DNA of 64,000 nucleotides from Flavobacteriales bacterium UBA7666 (GTDB lineage: Bacteria; Bacteroidota; Bacteroidia; Flavobacteriales_D; Crocinitomicaceae). The DNA is taken from positions 1 through 64,000 of the forward strand of contig DLHO01000010.1 of NCBI GenBank assembly GCA_002483265.1, written 5' to 3'. This document shows, one piece after another, positions 59,878 through 64,000 of this stretch. Each line of letters starts with the position of its first letter. The stretch's first letter is position 1. The position numbers were made by a program, and so were the translations under genes. A model generated the notes under the pieces. That model made no database searches. It saw only the letters and a program-made list of their open reading frames with translations, and was not told the DNA's origin.

Positions 59878-61347
59878 CTATTTAACCGTCCACGTAACAC
59901 CTTCCTTGCCGTCTTTCACAACAATTCCGGCTTCTGCCAAACGGTCTCTAATTTTATCTGATGTGCTCCAGTCTTTGTTTTCGCGCGCATCTTTGCGCAT
60001 TTCCAAGACCAAATCCATTACGGTAGTCAAGGCGCTATCCGAAGAAGCTTTTTCAATAGCCAATCCAAGTACATCGAACACGAATCCAGTGAATTCTTTG
60101 GTCAATAATTCCAAATCGCCTGCTGTTATCGTTGCTTTTCCCTCTGAAATGGTATTAATGTATTTCACCGCTTCAAACAACCCTGCAACTAGCATTGGGG
60201 CATTGAAATCGTCATTCATTGCTTTATACAACGAATCTACCAAGGATTGTACATTTTGAGATGACGTGTCTTTTATTTCCAAAGAACCCAATTTCTCATA
60301 TGCGTCAGACAAACGTGTAAATCCTTTTTCAGCTGCATTTAGTGAATCCGGAGTGAAATCCAAAGTACTGCGGTAATGCGCCTGCATCATGCAAAAACGA
60401 ATAACTTGCGGTGAATAAGGTTTGTCAAAGACTTCCGTCGTTCCATCCACAATTTCCTTTGGCAAGAAATAATTCCCCAAAGATTTGGACATTTTCTGTC
60501 CGTTTACGTTCAACATATTTGCGTGCATCCAGTAACTCGCCGGACTAACTCCTGCCGAACCACAACTTTGTGCAATTTCATCTTCGTGATGCGGGAACTT
60601 CAAATCCAATCCACCACCATGAATATCAAATTGATCTCCCAAATATTTCGTGCTCATGGCAGTACATTCAATGTGCCAGCCCGGATTTCCATCACCCCAG
60701 GGTGAACGCCAGATCTGCATATCATCCGGATTTGCCTTTTTCCACAAAGCGAAATCTGCAAAGAAGCGTTTCTCTTCCTGTGCATTCAATTCGCGTGTTT
60801 CTTCTGCCAACTCGTCTACTTTGCGACCACTCAGGATTCCATATTCGAATTTCTCGCCGTAAGCACGTACATCGAAATACACCGAACCATTCACCACATA
60901 CGCAAACCCATTTTCAATGATTTTCTCAATCACTTCAATTTGTTCCTGAATGTGCCCGGTAGCCGTTGGCTCAATGGACGGAGGCAGTAAGTTATAAATG
61001 CGCTGCAATTCCTGGAAGTTTACATTGTATTTGTAAACGATCTCCAATGACTGAACCTGCTCAACTCGCGCTGCTTTTCCAATAGAATCAACTGCTTCTC
61101 CTGCCGAATTGGTAATGTGCCCTGCATCTGTGATGTTTCGTACATACTTCACTTGGTAGCCCAAATGCATCAAGTAACGATAGATCAAATCGAAGTTAAT
61201 GAAGGTACGCATGTTCCCCATGTGTGGCTCACTGTAGAGTGTAGGACCACAGACATACATCCCAACCTTGCCGGCAATAATTGGTTTAAAGACTTCTTTT
61301 TCACCTGAAAGACTGTTGTAAATCAACAAGGGAGTACTGGGATTCAT
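59878..61347 (-). CDS. cysS: Cysteinyl-tRNA synthetase
   Basis: A 489-aa class I synthetase that charges tRNA-Cys. The HIGH box is PHMGN in YVCGPTLYSEPHMGN (about residues 30-45). The KMSKS box is KMSKSLGN (about 287). Zinc ligands are visible as the Cys of YVCGPT, the Cys of WHIECTAMS and the His/Glu of HHEDEIAQS. The C-terminal DALR-type helical region ends at about residue 480. Length and order are standard. The start at 61347 is preceded by a possible -7 element (TATCTTCG, minus strand, 61377-61384). Confidence 0.96.
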   Translation of the reverse strand: MNPSTPLLIYNSLSGEKEVFKPIIAGKVGMYVCGPTLYSEPHMGNMRTFINFDLIYRYLMHLGYQVKYVRNITDAGHITNSAGEAVDSIGKAARVEQVQSLEIVYKYNVNFQELQRIYNLLPPSIEPTATGHIQEQIEVIEKIIENGFAYVVNGSVYFDVRAYGEKFEYGILSGRKVDELAEETRELNAQEEKRFFADFALWKKANPDDMQIWRSPWGDGNPGWHIECTAMSTKYLGDQFDIHGGGLDLKFPHHEDEIAQSCGSAGVSPASYWMHANMLNVNGQKMSKSLGNYFLPKEIVDGTTEVFDKPYSPQVIRFCMMQAHYRSTLDFTPDSLNAAEKGFTRLSDAYEKLGSLEIKDTSSQNVQSLVDSLYKAMNDDFNAPMLVAGLFEAVKYINTISEGKATITAGDLELLTKEFTGFVFDVLGLAIEKASSDSALTTVMDLVLEMRKDARENKDWSTSDKIRDRLAEAGIVVKDGKEGVTWTVK

Positions 61348-61499
61348 TGTGTAATTATTGAAAAGATTTTGTGATGCGAAGATAGGGAGAATTAAGAGAA
61401 TTGAAAATGGAGAATTGAAAACTGAAATTATTAATTGGTGAAATTAGCGTTTATTTTAGTTTTCCTACTGCCAATGTCTTGCAGGCTGGCTTCAGTCTT

Positions 61500-61513
61500 T
61501 CCGCCGCGGCGGA
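61500..61513. repeat. GC-rich REP-like palindrome
   Basis: TCCGCCGCGGCGGA, a perfect 14-bp palindrome in a strongly AT-rich region. Arms and composition resemble REP elements, not any gene sequence nearby. Confidence 0.65.
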
Positions 61514-61538
61514 CTAAGTTTTGTTTACCCACTAACGT

Positions 61539-61640
61539 TTACCCCTGCGTCGCATATTTCGTAACTGTCGTTGCTGCGTCTTCATAAGCTTTGCGAATGA
61601 TTGACCCCATTTCTCTCGATAACTTAACCCGCTCAACCAT
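61539..61640 (-). CDS. Possible 33-aa small protein or gene remnant
   Basis: ATG at 61638-61640 to TAA at 61539-61541. The peptide (MVERVKLSREMGSIIRKAYE, then 13 more residues ending KYATQG) is helical, charged and of normal protein composition, unlike random intergenic translation. It could be the N-terminal fragment of a lost gene. I do not recognise it, and no neighbour supports a function. Confidence 0.25.
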   Translation of the reverse strand: MVERVKLSREMGSIIRKAYEDAATTVTKYATQG

Positions 61641-61662
61641 TTTATTTATACTTTAGTCGCAC

Positions 61663-62853
61663 ATGAATATCGAATCTCAAAAAAACAAACTGGGTTTTCT
61701 GGATGGTGTGCGCGGTATAGCTATGATCATAGTTGTTTTTCATCATTTCGGATTGGCATTTTTTCCTGCGATCAATTATCTGAATCCGGAGAAGATACAC
61801 CTTGGAAATGGCGGTGCAGAATTACTCATTGCAAAAACTCCGCTCAATCTCTTTTTTAACGGCGGATTCGCAGTTTCCATCTTCTTTGTCTTAAGTGGTT
61901 TCGTGCTCAGCTATAAATTTCACCTGTCGGGGAGCAGAAAACTCCTAACAGAATATGCCGCCAAACGTTATTTCAGGCTATTTATTCCGGTTGCCGGATC
62001 AATAGTCATTTGCTACCTTCTTCATGTTTTCGGACTCTTCACTACTAAAAGTGCAGAAAACATAACTAAATCACCAGAATGGCTTGGTGGTTTGTACACC
62101 AATATGAAGGGTCCCGGCGATGTTCTGAAGAATGCTGTTTTGGATGTTTTTTTAAACAACGATAACCGCTACAATCCCGTATTATGGACCATGACGATTG
62201 AATTCCTGGGTTCTTTATTGCTATTCTCTTTTCTCGCATTAACCGGCGATAATAAAAAAACCTTGTTACTTCATATCATTGTGGCAGTTCTTATTTTACT
62301 TACAGACAAAAAATTCTATGCTGCTTTCATCCTCGGGTCATTGATAAGCAAACTTTTTGTAAGCGGTTTTTCTTTTCCAAAAGGAATCAAAGGCATCGTT
62401 ATAAAATGTCTGCTTTTGACAGCAGGAATTTATTTCAGTTCCTTTCCACAAAGTGTTTTCACACAACAGAGTATTTGGAAACCACTAGATTGGAGCTGGA
62501 CAAGTGGCTACGACCTTTTCCACGTTCTAGGTGCCTTTTGCATTCTATTTGTAATTTGCTTTGACCGAAACTTCATTCGTTTCTTCTCTATAAAACCCTT
62601 TTTATATCTCGGAAAGATCTCCTTCTCATTCTATTTGCTGCATTTAGCCGTAATGTGTTCTCTCGGATTTTTTGTTTTCAGTGAGTTCTGGAAACCCGGA
62701 AGCTATTTCATTCCTTTTGTGATCTCATTTTTAGTTTCTATGGCAGTTTCATTTGTGGTTGCTCATTTTTACTACAAGTGGTTGGACAAGAGTAGCATAC
62801 GTTTCTCTGAAAGAATGGGAAAATTGATTACAAAAGGGGGTGATTCAGAATAA
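61663..62853 (+). CDS. Acyltransferase-3 family membrane protein
   Basis: A 396-aa integral membrane acyltransferase with ten or so hydrophobic helices. The conserved N-terminal region is GFLDGVRGIAMIIVVFHHFG, with the catalytic His and preceding Arg of the family. FFVLSGFVLSYKFH and AKRYFRLFIPV match family positions in helices 2-3. These enzymes acylate exported sugars such as LPS, capsule or Nod factors. The acceptor cannot be told from the sequence. A strong terminator follows the gene. Confidence 0.9.
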   Translation: MNIESQKNKLGFLDGVRGIAMIIVVFHHFGLAFFPAINYLNPEKIHLGNGGAELLIAKTPLNLFFNGGFAVSIFFVLSGFVLSYKFHLSGSRKLLTEYAAKRYFRLFIPVAGSIVICYLLHVFGLFTTKSAENITKSPEWLGGLYTNMKGPGDVLKNAVLDVFLNNDNRYNPVLWTMTIEFLGSLLLFSFLALTGDNKKTLLLHIIVAVLILLTDKKFYAAFILGSLISKLFVSGFSFPKGIKGIVIKCLLLTAGIYFSSFPQSVFTQQSIWKPLDWSWTSGYDLFHVLGAFCILFVICFDRNFIRFFSIKPFLYLGKISFSFYLLHLAVMCSLGFFVFSEFWKPGSYFIPFVISFLVSMAVSFVVAHFYYKWLDKSSIRFSERMGKLITKGGDSE

Positions 62854-62854
62854 A

Positions 62855-62885
62855 AAGCCCGGTCGAATTTTCGTCAACCGGGTTT
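62855..62885 (+). terminator. Terminator after the acyltransferase gene
   Basis: AAGCCCGGT pairs with ACCGGGTTT (9 bp with one G-T pair), beginning one base after the stop codon and ending in TTTA. Beyond it, 62924-62939 holds another near-palindrome, CGCTGTAGCTTCAGCG. Confidence 0.75.
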
Positions 62886-63018
62886 ACGCAGTAGTAATTT
62901 AGACTGTGGTGTCTATGCGCCTTCGCTGTAGCTTCAGCGTAAGCGTTGGGGTTCTTGTTTTACGTAAATAAATCAATTCAAACTCCCACTTCTCTCCATC
63001 TATGACGGAGAAAAATCT

Positions 63019-64000
63019 TCAAACGTTGTCTAACGCTTGTGAAATATCTGCAATAATATCTTCGTAATGTTCCACCCCGACGGATAAACGAACTAGGGAC
63101 GAAGATATTTTCATAGCGCTTTTAACATCTTGAGGCACATCTGCATGGGTCATCGTTGCAGGATGCTCCACCAAACTTTCCGTACTTCCTAAACTCACTG
63201 CCAATTTAATCAATTTGAGCTTATTCAAGAACGTGAAAGCCTCCTTTTCTCCTCCAAGGACATCAAAAGAAATCATCGCACCGCTAGAAGTATATTGCTC
63301 CTTGTAAATGCGTTGTTCGTTTGCTGTGCCTTGTTCCGGAATGAATCCGAGGTAGTACACATGGGTTATCTTTGGATGCGAACGCAGAAATTGAGCCACT
63401 TCAACTGCATTCTTCGCTTGTTCTTCCATTCGAACTTTCAGGGTTTCCAAACTGCGCATCAACAGCCAGCCTGTCCAAGGACCTGCCATGTTTCCTAAAA
63501 AAGTGCGCAATCCTTTGATCCTCGCCATTAAAGCTTTGGAACCCAAACAAGCTCCTGCAATCACATCCGAGTGACCACCAATGTATTTCGTAGCAGAATA
63601 CAAGACCAAATCAGCCCCATGTTTTAAAGGATGCTGCCATAAAGGTCCCATGTAGGTATTATCGACCGAAAGAATCACTTCTGTGTCCGCTTTTGAGAAG
63701 CGCTTTTTAATATCCGCACACATTTGAATATCAATCAATGCATTGGTTGGATTGGCAGGTGTTTCGATATGAATCATGCGTAAACGATCTGCCTTTCCAG
63801 TGGCCTCAAGTCGGGAAACAATCGTATCAAAATCCTCGTCTGCACGAAATCCAACCGAGTCGATCTGCATCTTTTTTAAAAAGTGGTTGATGAAATGATC
63901 TGTTCCTCCATAAACCGGACGGGAATAGAGTAATAAATCACCAGGCGACAAAAACTCCATCAATGCAGTAGAAATGGCAGACATCCCACTTTCAAAGACA
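63019..64000 (-). CDS. Cys/Met-metabolism PLP-dependent enzyme, 5' end outside window
   Basis: The C-terminal 327 residues or so of a PLP enzyme of the cystathionine gamma-synthase / methionine gamma-lyase family. The cofactor lysine lies in LYSATKYIGGHSDVIAGA. SVDNTYMGPLWQHPLKHGAD and LAVSLGSTESLVEHPATMTH are family signatures, and VRLSVGVEHYEDI closes the protein. The in-frame codons upstream of the first Met (63984) read VFESGMSAIST, which in this family lies about 70-90 residues into the protein, so the true start is beyond base 64000. Lyase versus synthase cannot be decided without the missing part. Confidence 0.92.
   Translation of the reverse strand, partial: VFESGMSAISTALMEFLSPGDLLLYSRPVYGGTDHFINHFLKKMQIDSVGFRADEDFDTIVSRLEATGKADRLRMIHIETPANPTNALIDIQMCADIKKRFSKADTEVILSVDNTYMGPLWQHPLKHGADLVLYSATKYIGGHSDVIAGACLGSKALMARIKGLRTFLGNMAGPWTGWLLMRSLETLKVRMEEQAKNAVEVAQFLRSHPKITHVYYLGFIPEQGTANEQRIYKEQYTSSGAMISFDVLGGEKEAFTFLNKLKLIKLAVSLGSTESLVEHPATMTHADVPQDVKSAMKISSSLVRLSVGVEHYEDIIADISQALDNV

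Larger units (their letters stand above)
61348..61662. other. 315-base intergenic region between cysS and acyltransferase
   Basis: It holds, from left to right: a possible cysS -7 element (61377-61384); a 14-bp-period repeat (61391-61425, ATTGAAAATGGAGA then ATTGAAAACTGAAA); a GC-only palindrome CCGCCGCGGCGG (61501-61512) flanked by T and A; a short minus-strand open frame (61539-61640, listed separately); and TACTTTAG (61649-61656), a one-mismatch -7 element 6 bases before the acyltransferase ATG. Confidence 0.6.

Noticed and set aside
36753..61425. 14-bp repeats as CRISPR arrays
   Set aside because: The units are contiguous without spacers, too short, and no cas genes are present.

Overview
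The window is chromosomal DNA from a member of the Bacteroidota, most likely order Flavobacteriales. Fluviicola and its relatives (Crocinitomicaceae) are my best guess, unverified. The evidence is AT-rich DNA with little Shine-Dalgarno signal, TAnnTTTG -7 promoter elements, type IX secretion (T9SS) C-terminal sorting domains, a giant SpvB/Rhs-like surface protein, and GldL-style MHWP membrane sequence. I saw no tRNA or rRNA genes, CRISPR arrays, transposases, integrases or phage genes.

Layout. (1) 3-12662, minus strand: a compact seven-gene operon for exported proteins. It holds a small secreted protein, a 1141-aa DNRLRE-type protein, a Skp/OmpH-like chaperone, a lipoprotein, a 1902-aa SpvB/Rhs-like protein, a 426-aa PKD protein carrying what looks like the missing C-terminus of the giant protein, and a 234-aa secreted protein. 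(2) 12800-24186, plus strand, divergent from (1): thirteen genes, almost all overlapping, that build a type II secretion / type IV filament-like machine. They encode a MORN/YwqK-like protein, four pilin-like proteins (one GspK-like), GspF, a minimal prepilin peptidase, GspE, a secretin, GspL/PilN-like, GspM/PilO-like, an FN3-like lipoprotein and a GspC/PilP-like protein. No retraction ATPase is present. This is the most interesting system in the window. (3) 24435-30609: a YfiR-SpoIIE phosphatase, small hypothetical proteins including an unannotated 55-aa MHWP membrane protein, a Ppx/GppA phosphatase and an 891-aa T9SS cargo protein. (4) 30735-38236: a membrane protein of the so-called site-specific recombinase family, ileS with an in-frame repeat insertion, and an ECF sigma / RskA-like anti-sigma pair. 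(5) 38366-44088: LD-carboxypeptidase and four envelope proteins. (6) 44133-51170: aldehyde dehydrogenase, an OmpA-domain outer-membrane protein, a histidine kinase/response regulator pair and a DEAD-box-family helicase. (7) 51420-64000: a second T9SS cargo protein, fasciclin protein, MgtE, O-antigen ligase-like protein, S41 protease, RnpA, CysS, an acyltransferase-3 protein and a 5'-truncated Cys/Met-metabolism PLP enzyme.

Two kinds of structure lie outside the genes. At least seven intergenic regions carry short repeats with a 14-bp period, often with an inverted partner, each locus with its own sequence. GC-rich REP-like palindromes also occur; one sits in frame inside a T9SS sorting domain, and a separate C-rich repeat sits in frame inside ileS.

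The genes of regions 1 and 2 may work together: a filament-driven secretion apparatus facing away from an operon of very large exported proteins with their own periplasmic chaperone. That link rests on adjacency alone.
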